Below the pieces are notes generated by a model that did not search any database, was not told where the DNA came from, and saw nothing but the letters and a program-made list of their open reading frames with translations. The translations under genes were made by a program, and so were the position numbers. From positions 82,895,954 through 82,959,953 of the forward strand of contig CM077665.1 of the NCBI GenBank assembly GCA_039707655.1: a stretch of DNA of 64,000 nucleotides, given 5' to 3'. Each line of letters begins with the position of its first letter. The first letter of the stretch is position 1. This document shows, one piece after another, positions 12,255 to 23,167 of this stretch. This stretch comes from Elymus sibiricus. Lineage: Eukaryota; Streptophyta; Magnoliopsida; Poales; Poaceae.

Positions 12255-13010
12255 GTGCATATTGAATGCACAAAAAGTCTGGAGTTGAAATAAGTTTAAA
12301 AAAATGAAATGCATTTGTAACAGACGAGTTTTCGTCCGAAACCTTGATACTTCTAATGAGATGGTACAGTTTGTACACGAAGTGCATCCAGTTTTTGCCG
12401 TAATCCTCTCAACTTTTTAGCACATGCTATGTGGGTGAAATGATGATACCATGCCAACTTTCAACCTTTTCAGAGTTCATTTGTAGTGCTTTTCAATTTC
12501 AGGGTCATTTAGCTCAAAAAAATCAGTAAATGCATGAAAAATAGCAAATGAAGTCAGAAAGGGTTGAAATTTGAGGATGTGTCTTTGAATGGTGCATAAT
12601 GAACACACAAAAAGTCTGGAGTTGAAATAAGTTTAAAAAAATGAAATGCCTTTGTAACAGATGAGTTTTCGTCTGAAACCCTGATACTTCGAAAGAGATT
12701 GTCCATTTTGTACACGAAGTGCATCCAGTTTTTGCCGTAACCCTCTCAACTTTTTAGCACATGCTATGTGGGTGAAATGATGATACCATGCCAACTTTCA
12801 ACCTTTTGAGAGTTCATTTGTGGTGCTTTTCAATTTCAGGGTCATTTAGCTCAAAATATCAGTAAATGCATGAAAAATAGCAAATGAAGTCAGAAAGGGT
12901 TGAAAATTGAAGGCGTGGCTTCGAATGGTGCACACACAAAAAGTCTGGAGTTGAAATAAGTTTAAAAATATGAAATGTCTTTGTAACAGACGAGTTTTCG
13001 TCTGAAGGGG
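12255..13010. repeat. Tandem 336-bp repeat inside CACTA-1
   Basis: Units start at gtgca near 12255, 12592 and 12928 (periods 337 and 336); the third is partial. Each unit holds caaaaagtctggagttgaa, gagttttcgtc and gtacacgaagtgcatccag. The same unit recurs at 58250-59140 in CACTA-3. Confidence 0.9.
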
Positions 13011-13965
13011 TTCTGAAATTTTCAAACTCTCCCCCCCCTGTGGATCGCCTTTTTTAGTTTTGTAGAAAATAAACAAAAATGATAAAATCTTCAAAAAATA
13101 AAATCCTTCGAGATGTAGTTAGGTTTTAGTGTCTAGTTGGTATAGAAATTTTGAAATATGAATTTTGACCTTTTTTGCAAAAAAACGAAAAAAATGTAAA
13201 ACGGCCATAACTTTTGCATACGACGTCGAAAAAAAAAGTTTAATATATAAAAAAAAACTAGAGAAAAATTGGGACTCGATTTCACCCGGGTTTACCCGGT
13301 GAAGTTTTCTCAGATTCTCAAAATTCCAAAAGTAAAAAAAGTTATTTCAAATCAAAAAAAATAATTTTAATAATTTTAAAAATTAATTTTATTTAAAATA
13401 AATAAATGATGTCATATTTGGATTCCTCACATTTTTCTGATAATAATGGATATATTATTTGTCGAATTTCGATTTACAGATTTAAAGATATTAATTATGT
13501 CATATTAAATGAATAAATGGCAAAAAAATAATAAAATAATATTATTACTTGTTTTATTTTCATTGAAATTCAATATTATTAGTACTTATTTTGTTTATTT
13601 TAATAATTGTTTAGAATTCAAAAAATTAAATCATGTGACATCAAGACCTAAGGGTTAACAGGATTGATAGCTTAAGATTGTCAGGAAAACAACAAGTGCA
13701 GACTTGGAAACTAGGGGAGATAGAACCTGAAAGTTAAGCGTGCTGGGGCTGGAGTAGTGAGAGGATGGGTGACCGGCCGGGAAGTTAGACGATTTGGAAT
13801 GAGTGCTGATTAGAGACTAGAGATTAAATTCTGAAGCAGTGAGGAGGGGTGATTAGAGATTAAATTGTCAAATAATTCAAAGATTTGAAATTCGGAATAA
13901 AACTTAAAAACAAATCAAAAAGTAATCAAAAAAAATTTTAAAAAAAATTTCAATTTTTTTCCACC
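13011..13965. other. AT-rich interior of CACTA-1, no gene seen
   Basis: This stretch is AT-rich, with poly-A and aataatttt-type runs and no ORF of note. It links the tandem repeats to the right subterminal array. Confidence 0.7.
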
Positions 13966-13971
13966 GGCAAG

Positions 13972-14235
13972 GACCTTTAGTCCCGGTTGGTGTTACCAAC
14001 CGGGACTAAAGGTGGAGCCTTTAGTCCCGGTTAGTAACACCAACCGGGACTAAAGGTCCTCCCTCCCCCGCCCCAGACAGCGCCACGTGGAGGGCCTTTG
14101 GTCCCGGTTCGTAAGCAAACCGGGACTAAAGGTTTTGGGCTTTAGTCCCGACCCTTTAGTCCCGGTTCCAGAACCGGGACTAAAGGCCCTTACGAACCGG
14201 GACAAATGGCCCTTACGAACCGGGACAAATGGCCC
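13972..14235. repeat. CACTA-1 right subterminal repeat array
   Basis: Repeated ccggttggtgttaccaaccgg palindromes and aaccgggactaaagg units mirror the left array just inside the right terminus. Confidence 0.85.
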
Positions 14236-14252
14236 TTTTTCTACTAGTGAGA

Positions 14253-14370
14253 ACCCCGTAGCAGACAACTTGTCTAGGTTAGAAAATGTTCTTGATGACC
14301 CACTACCTATTGATGATAGCTTTCCTGATGAACAATTAGCTATCCTAAATGCTTCACATAATGCTCCATG
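14253..14370 (+). pseudogene. pol: Athila pol segment between the two CACTA insertions
   Basis: These 118 bp of host element read ENPVADNLSRLENVLDD and on, in the RNase H to integrase linker. They join 11416 on the left after CACTA-1 excision, and 22828 on the right after CACTA-2 excision, in one frame. ADxLSRL is the usual linker motif of gypsy pol proteins. Confidence 0.9.
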
Positions 14371-14385
14371 CACTACTAGAAACAA

Positions 14386-14750
14386 GGAATTTGCCATCAG
14401 TCAGATCTTTGCCGTTTGCCAGCGGATGGCAAAGAACGTCTTTGCCATCTGCTTACAAAAAACAGATGGCAAAGAACTGACAGATGGCAAAGAAGCTGGT
14501 TGCCATCAGCCAATTCTTTGCCATCTGCCAGCAGATGGCAAAGAATGCAAAGAGGTTGGTGGGGTCCAGCGGACGACGGCGTTGTAACGGCGCACTAGGC
14601 CCACCTCTTTGCCATCAGCCAGCAGATGGCAAAGCCCCACCTCTTTGCCATCAGCCAGCAGATGGCAAAGCCCCACCTCTTTGCCATCAGCCAGCAGATG
14701 GCAAAGTTCTTTGCCATCTGCTGGCTGATGGCAAAGAGGTGGGGCTATCT
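14386..14750. repeat. CACTA-2 left subterminal palindrome array
   Basis: Multiple copies of tttgccatc[a/t]gc..gcagatggcaaag in alternating orientation, many able to form short hairpins. Two roughly 40-bp units repeat directly at about 14605-14705. The motif matches the right end of the element. Confidence 0.9.
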
Positions 14751-14753
14751 CCC

Positions 14754-15640
14754 CTCTCTCCCAGCCCGGCCCCACCCCTCTCTCTCCCAGCCCGGCCCCA
14801 CCCCTCTCTCTCCCAGCCCGGCCCCACCCCTCTCTCTCTCCCCCACCTCACCCATTCACCACCCCAGCCCCGCCGTCCCCGCCACCGCCCAGCACCGCCG
14901 CCAGCCCCTCCCCCGCCACCGCAGCCCGCCCCTCCCCCGCCACCACCCAGCACCGCTGCCAGCCCCTCCCCCGCCACCGCAGCCCGTCCCTCCCCCGCCC
15001 CTCCCCCGCCACCGCAGCCCGCCCCTCCCCGCCACCGATTCAGCCCAGCCTCCGGCGGCTAGGTCGGCCCTCTCCTTCCTCCGTCGCCTCACCCCTCGGT
15101 CTCCTCCCTTCCGGCCGCCCTCTCCCTCTCCCTCCCCTGCTGGCGGCTCCCCGGCCCAAGCTCGCTGTCGGGCATCCCTTTCCTTCTCCTCCGGTGGACT
15201 GTGCTGGCTGATGGCAAAGAGGTGGGGCTATCTCCTCCCCCCTCTCTCCCAGCCCGGCCCCACCCCTCTCTCTCTCCCCCCACCTCACCCACCCACCACC
15301 GCACCCGCCGCCCCAGCCCCGCGTTCCCACCGCCGGCCAGCACCGCCGCCAGCCCGCCCCTCCCCGCCACCGCAGCCCGCCCCTCCCCGCCACCGCAGCC
15401 CGCCCCTGCGCCCGCCCCTCCACCGAGCCAGGCCGCGGCGCCCCAGCACCGCCGCCAGCCCCTTCACCGAGCCAGGCCGCGACGCCCCAGCCCCGGCTCC
15501 TCCTCGCGCCGCCGACCGCCAGATTCGGAGCTTCTCCGCCTCGCACCCCCAAGCTTGACATCGAGCCCCCTTCTCCGCCGGCCCTCGATCTACTGCTCCT
15601 CGGGTTGCCGCGCGCCCCCAAACTTCTCCTCGGCTCATCT
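14754..15640. repeat. GC-rich low-complexity block in CACTA-2
   Basis: This has four tandem copies of a ctctcccagcccggccccacc unit, then repeated ccgccaccgcagcccgcccc. The segment from ggctgatggcaaagaggtgggg recurs: 14724-15060 resembles 15205-15520, a diverged duplication. Proline- and arginine-rich ORFs across it on both strands look like composition artefacts. Confidence 0.75.
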
Positions 15641-15983
15641 TCATCTTCAGGCAGGTGAGCTCCTCTGGTTCTCTCCCGGTCTCCCCCTCGAGCCAGTGCC
15701 TCGAGCTCACTTGTCCTCTTTTGTGCTTGTGCTCTGCTGCTGCTCGTGGTGCTCTGTTGTGCTGTTGCCTATTGGCTTGCTGGTATGTGCTGTGATGTTG
15801 GCCTGCTGGCTGCTGCTATGTGTTGCTACTGCTACTTGTGTTGTTGGTGGGGCACTGGTGCTACTGCTAGTCTACTACTCATCGTGGGCACAGATAACGT
15901 GCGTGCCTGCTGGTGTCCGCTCGCCATCAACGTCTTGCAGAAGTAATTCTTCAGCTGCTATCCCATGATATCCATCTCTACAT
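15641..15983. other. T/G-rich stretch in CACTA-2, no gene supported
   Basis: It is rich in tgctg/ctgctg triplets. A possible splice donor, caggcag|gtgagc, lies at about 15654, so the preceding GC-rich DNA could be a first exon of unknown origin. Nothing more can be supported. Confidence 0.4.
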
Positions 15984-17060
15984 GTTTCGAGGCCAACGGA
16001 GCAACATGATCTGCACTTCCTTCACAAACTCGACACGTTCCCTCTCGATACCAAGAGACTACCTCGAAGATGGTGTGGTTTACAAGCGGCCTCAGGTGAG
16101 GCCTACTCAGAACGCGCCCAAACTTTTACCACACTCTACAGGGGCCGTGTGATGACGTTGTGCCTGATCCCAAGGATTTACGGCATCGTACCATTTTCGA
16201 GGATTCAAACGGTTGGATGAGGCATGTCATCGAGGTAATTGCACACACCCGATGGTTGGGCCTGCCCCTCCCACGCCTGCACAGGGCATACCCATGTCAG
16301 AAATACATCACATAGGATTTTTCATGCTGCTTTTGGGCATAATTTCATGTGTCGCCTTGCAGATCTGCAATTTCTGATGCTGAAACCCTAGAAGTGCAAT
16401 AAATGTCTCAAATATTGTAGGCGGGTCAGAAAAATGCGGGGGCCTGACACGTGTCATTCCATGGCCTCCTTTGAGAGCACGACAAGTTTCGAGGCCAACG
16501 GAGCAACATGACCCACACTTCCTTCAAGAACCTGACACGTTCCCTCTCGATACCAAGAGACTACCTTGAAGATGGTGCAGTTTACAAGTGGCCTCAGGTG
16601 AGGTCTACTCGGAATGCGCCCAAACTTTTACCACACCCTACAGGGGCCATGTGATGACGCCGTGCATGATCCCGAGGATTTCCGGGATCGTACGATTTTC
16701 TGAGGATTAAAACGGTTGGATCAGGCATGCCACCGAGGTAATTTCACCCCCGATGGCTTGGCTTGCCCCTCCTGCATCTGCACAAGGCATACGCATGTCA
16801 CTAATACATCACATAGGATTTTCTATGCCGCTTCTGGGCATGATTTCATGTGTCGCCTTGTAGTTCTGCAATTTCCGGCGCTGAAATCCTTGAAGTGCAA
16901 TAAATGTCTCAAATATTGCAGGCGGGTCAGAAAAATGCGGGGGCATGTCACGTGTCATTTGGTGGCCTCCTTTGAGAGCATGACAAGTTTCGAGACAAAC
17001 GGAGCAATAGGACCCGCACTTCCTTCACAAATCCGACACGTTCCCTCTCGATACGCCTGT
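15984..17060. repeat. Tandem repeat of about 501 bp in CACTA-2
   Basis: Units start with gtttcgagnc at 15984, 16486 and 16987 (periods 502 and 501). The third is cut off after about 75 bp. Units differ by scattered substitutions. Each includes ccctctcgatacc, tttaccacac and ataaatgtctcaaatatt. It is not a known satellite to me. Confidence 0.85.
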
Positions 17061-17099
17061 AGTGCTAGTGCCGCACTTAGCACCACCGGGAAATAATCT

Positions 17100-20000
17100 T
17101 GTGAAGTCATGTGCTCAAACTTGGTCTAGCACGTCACCATGACCTACCGTAAACACAAACTAATAGGAGTTCACCCCGGTCTAATCCCTCTCGACTCCGG
17201 TCAAAGGCGTAGATCACGAGGACCCTACGAATCGGCTCATATCCGAAATTTGTGCGACGGAGGGTCGAAAGAGCACATGAGAGAATTGCTGCGGTGAGGG
17301 AGGGACGGCATCGCCGCGGCGCAGCACCAGACAAATGTGGTAGCGGAGGGATGTGCCGGCGCCCGATAGGGTTTGTGTGTGGATAAAACAGAGGTCGACT
17401 GGTTTTTAGAAAAACCAACCGGTCTGACCGTTTTTTAGAAAAACTGACCATTCCAACAGTTTTTTCTAAAATAAAACATTAAAAAATAAAAGGAAAATAC
17501 AAACAGTCACGTATAAAATAAAAATGTAAACCGTGTATTACTAGTATTTAACAGTCGGCTAACGTTTTTCACTCATAGCGAACAAAAGGCGCGGGACTTG
17601 GCAAAAATCACGCGCGCAGCCAAAATCCAAAGTCCTCCGGAATCGCTCGCTCAGTGCCCCCCCACCCCCCACCCCTTCCGCGAAATCTCCCAAATCCCCC
17701 ATTCCGTCCGCCGCCGCCTCTGTGCCCGCCCCGCCGTCTCCACCCACCCGCCGGCCGCCGCGCCGCCCCCCTCCCCGGCGTCGTTCCTCTCCTCCACAAC
17801 TCCCGCCCCTGTCGCGCTGTTCCTCCCCCTGAGGATGCCTGGCCGCCGCCGCCCCCCGTCCCCCGTCAACTAGGGTTGAGGTTGCCGGTCCTTCTCCGAT
17901 GGCAAGGTGCTCGGCGAGGAGGAGGAGAACGCCGGGAACGTCTCTTCCCGGCCAGAGGTCACCGACACTGCCGCCCCGACCAGCTTCTCAGGCGCCGCCG
18001 CCACGACCAGCTTCTCCACGCGCCGCCGCCCGTTCCTCTTAGTCCCCGACGCTGCCGGCCGCCTGCTCCGCCGTCCTCTTCAACTCCTCTCCTCCCCTCC
18101 CCGGTCGCCGTCCATGGAGGAACGCCCCTCGACGGCGCATCCACCCATGGCCATGGCCATGGCCATGGCGAGTCCGCAGGAGGTGCAACAGTAATACTTA
18201 TTCACAGATTTGGTCAACTTTCTTCATAATTTATTAATCCGGTTATGGTATGGTTGCCTATTACTCCAGATGATTTCATATTAGCTTCAGAGGACACGTA
18301 TGTTGCGTATCCTTTGCCTACAGAGCACACCCAAAAAATAATGTTTCTACCGATATATTAACTGAAACATCATGATTCCATTTTTGATCAATCGATGGAT
18401 CTGACTAATATAGATATATTGTAAGAGATATTATTCACGTGCCTTTTTCTTATTTCGAGTAAGCTTGAAACTGATGGTCTCAGTTGGTTTGTGTATTAAC
18501 TCTGTTCAGAACCTGAATTTATAGAAACTGAGTAGAGGGTCGCCTTTTGTGCAGGAATTTGCAGCATGTCTGACTCCTTGCGCGTGCTCATCTGTTTCTC
18601 CTTTGCTTCTCCTCACCCTCTCGACCCTCCCCTTGCTCATTGCCATCCTTTTTATTCAGAGCGTAGATGGGTGGCAAAGCACCTAAGCTCCAGGTGAGCT
18701 CCTACTCCACCCTGCAGGTGTCGTAATTTGTATGCTATTTCGTTATTAAGTTTTGCAACCTAATGCCTTGCTCTACTGTGTGGGGTCTCAAAGAATTTTT
18801 ATAAAGAAAAATCCAAATATCAACATGTTCTAATCTTGCTCGATGGTTGAGGTCTTATAGAGAACATCATCGGTATAATGATGTTGGGAGCAACCTGCCA
18901 ACATCATTTTCTCCAGAAGATTGAGAACCGATAGGATTCTATTTGTATTTACACTGAACTTCTCTCTCCTTCGACTAACTGAACACTGAATTACTGTGGC
19001 ACATACATGCTACTTCATATGAGCAGCACTCATGTTTCGAAAAAATAAACAATGTGAGTTTACTATTAAAGTGGATGCCTTGTTCCTCCAGGCCTGAGCT
19101 TAAAAAACACATGAGCTACTGTGACTAGGTGTCCACTTAATTAGGTGTATGTGTTAGTTTTATGTTCTGTAACATGTTAGGCGTAGGCAGTATTTTTGGA
19201 CCGAGGCCATTGATGCGTGCTTTAATTGTCAACTTCATTTTTAGAAGTGCATACTCCATTGACGATTGTAGCATTTACAATGATATAAATTGGAAAGAAA
19301 ATTCCATGATTCTATTAAGTGTCAACTTATCAGCATTTTCATCTAATTTTTACCATTTTTAAGCTCCATTGTTCTGGTGGAAACGATACACGCTCCTCCC
19401 TGCATCATGTATCATGTTTGTCAAGGTTATATTGGTCCAGTTTGCTTTGTTTGCACATATGGAGGTACTCAACACAGTACACAACTCCGTAGCATGCAAA
19501 TGCTTGCTTATTTAGCCTCCTTGGTTAGTGCTTGATGATTCATTTGGCAGCAGACCCCACCCACCAGGAAGCAACCGCAGGCGGCTCGGCTACTCCGGCA
19601 TTACGGTCACCACTTTCCCCCCAAGACCACAGGCCCGGCGACGAATCTGGCAAGCACGGGTGCCGCACCTTCAGCAACTAGGTAACTGATTCTACTTATC
19701 AATTGCATTCTTATTTTTCTTTTCTCTGTATATATACACAGTTTTCAAATTCTATTTGTTTGCCACTGAAGGTTATGTTTTCCTGTTTCAGAATTGAGTG
19801 CGTAAGAAACTAGGAACAAAGCAACGGAGGTTATGTTAATTCCTAGAGCCTAATATGTTCTTCCGTTTCCTGGTAATTACTTTGAATGTCTGTGTGAGGT
19901 AATTGAGCTAATACGAGGTTATGTTAATTCCTAGAGCCTAATATTGACTACTGGAGTTTGAATTTGCTTAGCGGTTCAGACCCACTTCGAGAAAAATGAA

Positions 20001-20657
20001 TGAAAGGAAGAATTTGATCTCCGTTTTTTCTTGCAGGAATTTTCTAAGCTTTCATATGTTCTGTCCGCATCACAAGCGGTCTAAATTCAGTTTAGTTATT
20101 AAAATTTCTTTGCATCCAAATTACTTATCAAATGTTTTTACTGAGTTGGAGGAGACCTTGGTTCTAACATTTGAAACAAAAAAATTCTCTAGGTGTGGGC
20201 ATATGTCAAGCTGTCGATTGAGGCCGCCGTCATGCTCTGCTGCAAAATTTTGTGTTTTCTTTTCTTATGCACTGTCGATTGAGGACTGATCTTCATTTAC
20301 CTATAAAGGGAAGCGGCGGTAATAGATATAAAAAAGAACGAGAAGAAAGCATCATTGAGTTTTCTTTTCTAGCTGTAGGTAAAATTTGCTGTTCAGTTCA
20401 AGATAAACCAGTTTATAGGTGTTCAGTTGTATAACTGTAGAAGTTTGGCCACATTTGGTTTTCGCGGTGTCTAAATATTCTCACAATACTTGGCTTCCTC
20501 TCGCCCTTTGCGCCATTGGCGCAACGAGTCATCTAGTGTCATGAATGAACGAAGGCTGGTTGTTGTTATATACACTAGTCTTAGACTATATATGGCATGC
20601 ATGGATCCTATCTAGCTTGCAGCTAATATCTGACGAATGTGTGCTTGTTTGGCGCAG
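17100..20657 (+). other. Probable captured promoter, 5' leader and introns of a host gene
   Basis: A C-rich stretch at 17640-17880 looks like the leader of a housekeeping plant gene, followed by AT-rich intron-like DNA. Two exon candidates have good borders: an ATG-containing one ending at 18693 (cag|gtgagc) and one at 19551-19681 (ggcag|cagac.. to ctag|gtaact). Together they would read MGGKAPKLQQTPPT.. for about 52 codons. If joined to the TFIIA gamma exon at 20658 they give a TGA overlapping its ATG, so they would be an upstream ORF. The exon structure is inference. Confidence 0.4.
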
Positions 20658-20660
20658 GTG

Positions 20661-21029
20661 ATGGCCACCTTCGAGCTGTATAGGCGGTCCACCGTTGGCA
20701 TGTGCCTCACTGAGATGCTCGATAAGATGGTCTCCAGCGGCGCCCTCAGACCCGAGATGGCCATCCAAGTGCTCGTCCAGTTCGACAAGGTGCTCTGCTA
20801 TGATATGAATCACTTCTTCCTTTGGTTATGGCCTTGTTCCCCTTCAGACTGGAACATAATTCTCCTTATCTTGTGGATGATCAAATTTATTATTTGTCTG
20901 CGTTTCTTGTGTGTGCAGTCTATGAGGGAGGCATTGGAAAAACAAAGTCGCCATTTAATTTTCACGCCATTTCAGTGTTTGCCTGCTCCGTGGGCTAATT
21001 ATAATTTGCCATATGCAAAGGTGAATTAA
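20661..21029 (+). pseudogene. Captured fragment of a TFIIA gamma (small subunit) gene
   Basis: After an acceptor (tttggcgcag) the exon reads ATG GCC ACC TTC GAG.., giving 43 residues beginning MATFELYRRSTVGMCLTEML and ending QVLVQFDK. This matches the N-terminal helical domain of plant TFIIA gamma, about six differences from the rice protein as I recall it. A consensus intron (20790-20918, gtgctc..tgtgcag) splits codons DK|SM. Exon 2 starts SMREALEKQ, still TFIIA-like, and then loses all resemblance and stops at 21027-21029. The C-terminal beta-barrel half is missing, so no working subunit can be made. TFIIA gamma joins TFIIA alpha/beta to stabilise TBP on the TATA box. Val39, altered in the rice xa5 resistance allele, is unchanged here. 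Confidence 0.88.
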
Positions 21030-22280
21030 TTTGTCTGGTTCTAAACTTGTGACCTTTTGGGGCATGATAAATATGTCTGCTTTTCTAAACTGACCCATAC
21101 CCGCACGACACGTGGTACCAATTCTAAGTCACAGTGCAGTTTAGCTTGTTTGTAAATGAAATAAACCTTAGTTTTTTTATCTTACATATATTGCTTACTG
21201 ATGATCCGGTTCACAGTTTCCAATGCTCCAAGGGCGAAGATCCTGGGAAATATGTCTTGCATATGTTATTCTGAGTTCAAGGGATGTCGCACAATTTGGG
21301 ATAGCTCCCGAGTTGTGTAAAAACTCTGTTTTACAAAACAAAACCCGTCGATATAATGTTAGGGGTTAGTATTGCAGAATTAGAAGCTACCTACTTGTTG
21401 TTTGCTTTCACTGGATGTTCATCTATGTGAATTAGATACATGTGTTCATCCACATGAGCAGGTTTGAACTAGATTACTCGTGGTGCAAGGGCTAATCTAT
21501 CTTGTCTTGTGTTAAAATTGGTTACATAAGTTGTCCATGCTCTGCTATAGCCTGCCTACTTTCTTGTTGTGAAACCAAACTACCGGATCCTTGTATTACA
21601 GTCTTGATGATGTTTGTTACAATTTTCAGTGGCTGTTATATGTACCACAGTTTTGCTTTTCCGAAAACCACATGATACTAGTTGTACAGCAGAAATGACA
21701 TAATTTTAGCTCCTAAATGACTTCATATGCTTAGCTAGCTCCAAAATGACATAATAACCTTACTTAGCTCCAAAATGACCTTACTTAGCATTTTTTACAC
21801 CAAAATGACTTAGTATGCTTAGCTAGCTCAAAAATGACATAATAACCATACTTAGCTTCAAAATGACCTATTTTACAGATATAAGTTGCATCATAATAAT
21901 CTTCACATTTTAGTTGCATCATAATAATCTTCTTCTTCTAGTCTTCTTCTTCTAACTTTCTTCTTTCCCATTTTGCAGATGTGCTTCAGATCACGGAAGC
22001 TTGGGTTGATGGAGCGCTTGTCTTTAGTTTTTGTTTTGACTTTGTGAAACTTGCTACCTATGGATGAAACTGTGTAATATTGATGAAACTATGTATATGT
22101 ATGGATGAATAGCTACTATTGGTAACATGTGCTGGATGTGTTCATGGATATGTGTTGGATATATATGTGTTCATGACTATTGGTAATATGTGTTGAATAT
22201 GCTATGTTGGTTATATATGTATATATATATATGTTTGATTTTCTATGAAGATGAATTGATATAAGAAAAAACAAAATTAA
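21030..22280 (+). other. AT-rich right interior of CACTA-2
   Basis: No gene is seen. At 21705-21880 a cttagctccaaaatgac unit is repeated about six times with variation, and tgcatcataataatctt is directly duplicated near 21885-21930. A stretch at 22050-22230 repeats tggatgaaactgtgt/tatgtt-like words. Such tails are common near the right end of CACTA elements in these grasses (general impression, not searched). Confidence 0.55.
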
Positions 22281-22295
22281 ATGGGGCAATATAGG

Positions 22296-22815
22296 CACTT
22301 TGCCATCTGCTGGCAGATGGCAAAGAGGCCATGTGTCAGCTACCTGCACGAACTGGGAAGGGCCTATTTGGTCTCTTTGCCATCTGCCAGCAGATGGCAA
22401 AGGCTAGAATCTTTGCCATCTGCCAGCAGATGGCAAAGATTCTAGCATTTGCCATCTGCTGGCAGATGGCAAAGAGGCCACGTGTCAGCTACCTGTCCGA
22501 TCGGGGAAGGGCCTATTTGGTCTCTTTGCCATCTGCCAGCAGATGGCAAAGGCCAGAATCTTTGCCATCTGCTGGCAGACGGCAAAGCACGCCGTTAGCC
22601 TTCTAACGTGGCTAACCCCGTTCAGAGGCTTTGCCATCTGCCAGCTGATGGCAAAGGCTGCAGGCTCTTTGCCATCTGCCAGCAGACGGCAAAGTAGCCT
22701 TTCCCGGCTGGGTTTCAGCCAAACTGTTTGCCGTCTGCTGGCAGATGGCAAAGCCTTTGCCATTCGCCGACCATGCCTTTGCCATCTGCCATGGCAGATG
22801 GCAAAGTGCCTGATT
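22296..22815. repeat. CACTA-2 right subterminal palindrome array
   Basis: At least eight copies of tttgccatctgc[ca/tg]gcagatggcaaag, including longer near-duplicates: ggccatgtgtcagctacctg recurs as ggccacgtgtcagctacctg. They mirror the left array. Confidence 0.9.
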
Positions 22816-22827
22816 CCTGTAGTGATG

Positions 22828-23167
22828 GTATGCTGATTATGCTAATTACATTGTTGCTAAATTTATACCACCTAGTTTCACATACCAACAAAAGAAAAAG
22901 TTCTTCTATGATTTAAGACATTACTTTTGGGATGATCCACACCTTTATAAAGAAGGAGTAGATGGTGTTATTAGACGTTGTGTACCTGAGCATGAACAGG
23001 AACAGATCCTTCACAAGTGTCATTCCGAGGCCTACGGAGGACACCACGCTGGAGATAGAACTGCACATAAGGTACTACAATCTAGTTTTTATTGGCCTAC
23101 TCTCTTCAAGGATGCTCGTAAGTTTTTCTTGTCTTGTGATGAATGTCAAAGAATTGGTAAATATTAG
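22828..23167 (+). pseudogene. pol: Athila integrase N-terminal zinc-finger region, ends in a frameshift
   Basis: It continues the pol frame after CACTA-2: YADYANYIVAKFIPPSF, then the HHCC zinc-binding domain with [12 protein letters not shown] and CDECQR. The frame closes at TAG 23165-23167. One extra base in the A-run at 23159-23161 accounts for the break, because the catalytic core continues immediately in the next frame. Confidence 0.88.

Larger units (their letters stand above)
11417..14249 (+). mobile_element. CACTA-1, non-autonomous CACTA element, 2.8 kb
   Basis: It starts CACTAGTACAAAACAGGGC and ends GGCCCTTTTTCTACTAGTG, an inverted pair. It is flanked by the 3-bp duplication aga (11414-11416 and 14250-14252), as expected for CACTA transposons. 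Both ends carry arrays of ccggtt..aaccggga subterminal repeats. The interior has three copies of a roughly 336-bp repeat and AT-rich DNA, with no transposase. Ends and internal repeats match CACTA-3 at the right of the window, so it is most likely an internal deletion derivative of that family. Excising it rejoins the Athila pol frame exactly. Confidence 0.95.
14371..22824 (+). mobile_element. CACTA-2, non-autonomous CACTA element with captured host gene DNA, 8.45 kb
   Basis: It starts CACTACTAGAAACAAGG and ends ..ATTCCTGTAGTG, and is flanked by the duplication atg (14368-14370 and 22825-22827). Both ends are packed with tttgccatctgc..gcagatggcaaag palindromes, a family distinct from CACTA-1/3. 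I find no TNP2 or TNPA coding region. The interior instead holds GC-rich low-complexity DNA, a 501-bp tandem repeat, a probable captured promoter and 5' leader, and two exons of a TFIIA gamma gene. Confidence 0.95.

Noticed and set aside
14484..15968. Long Pro/Arg-rich ORFs on both strands in CACTA-2
   Set aside because: The DNA is a GC-rich tandem repeat, and open frames on both strands reflect composition. No domain or splice logic supports a gene.
17050..17066. The cctgtagtg word as a CACTA terminus
   Set aside because: There is no matching start with a duplication nearby. The CACTA-2 ends at 14371 and 22824 are fully supported.
22296..22815. Regularly repeated palindromes resembling a CRISPR array
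   Set aside because: The context is a plant CACTA end with TSD. Spacing is irregular and orientation alternates. It is a subterminal repeat array.
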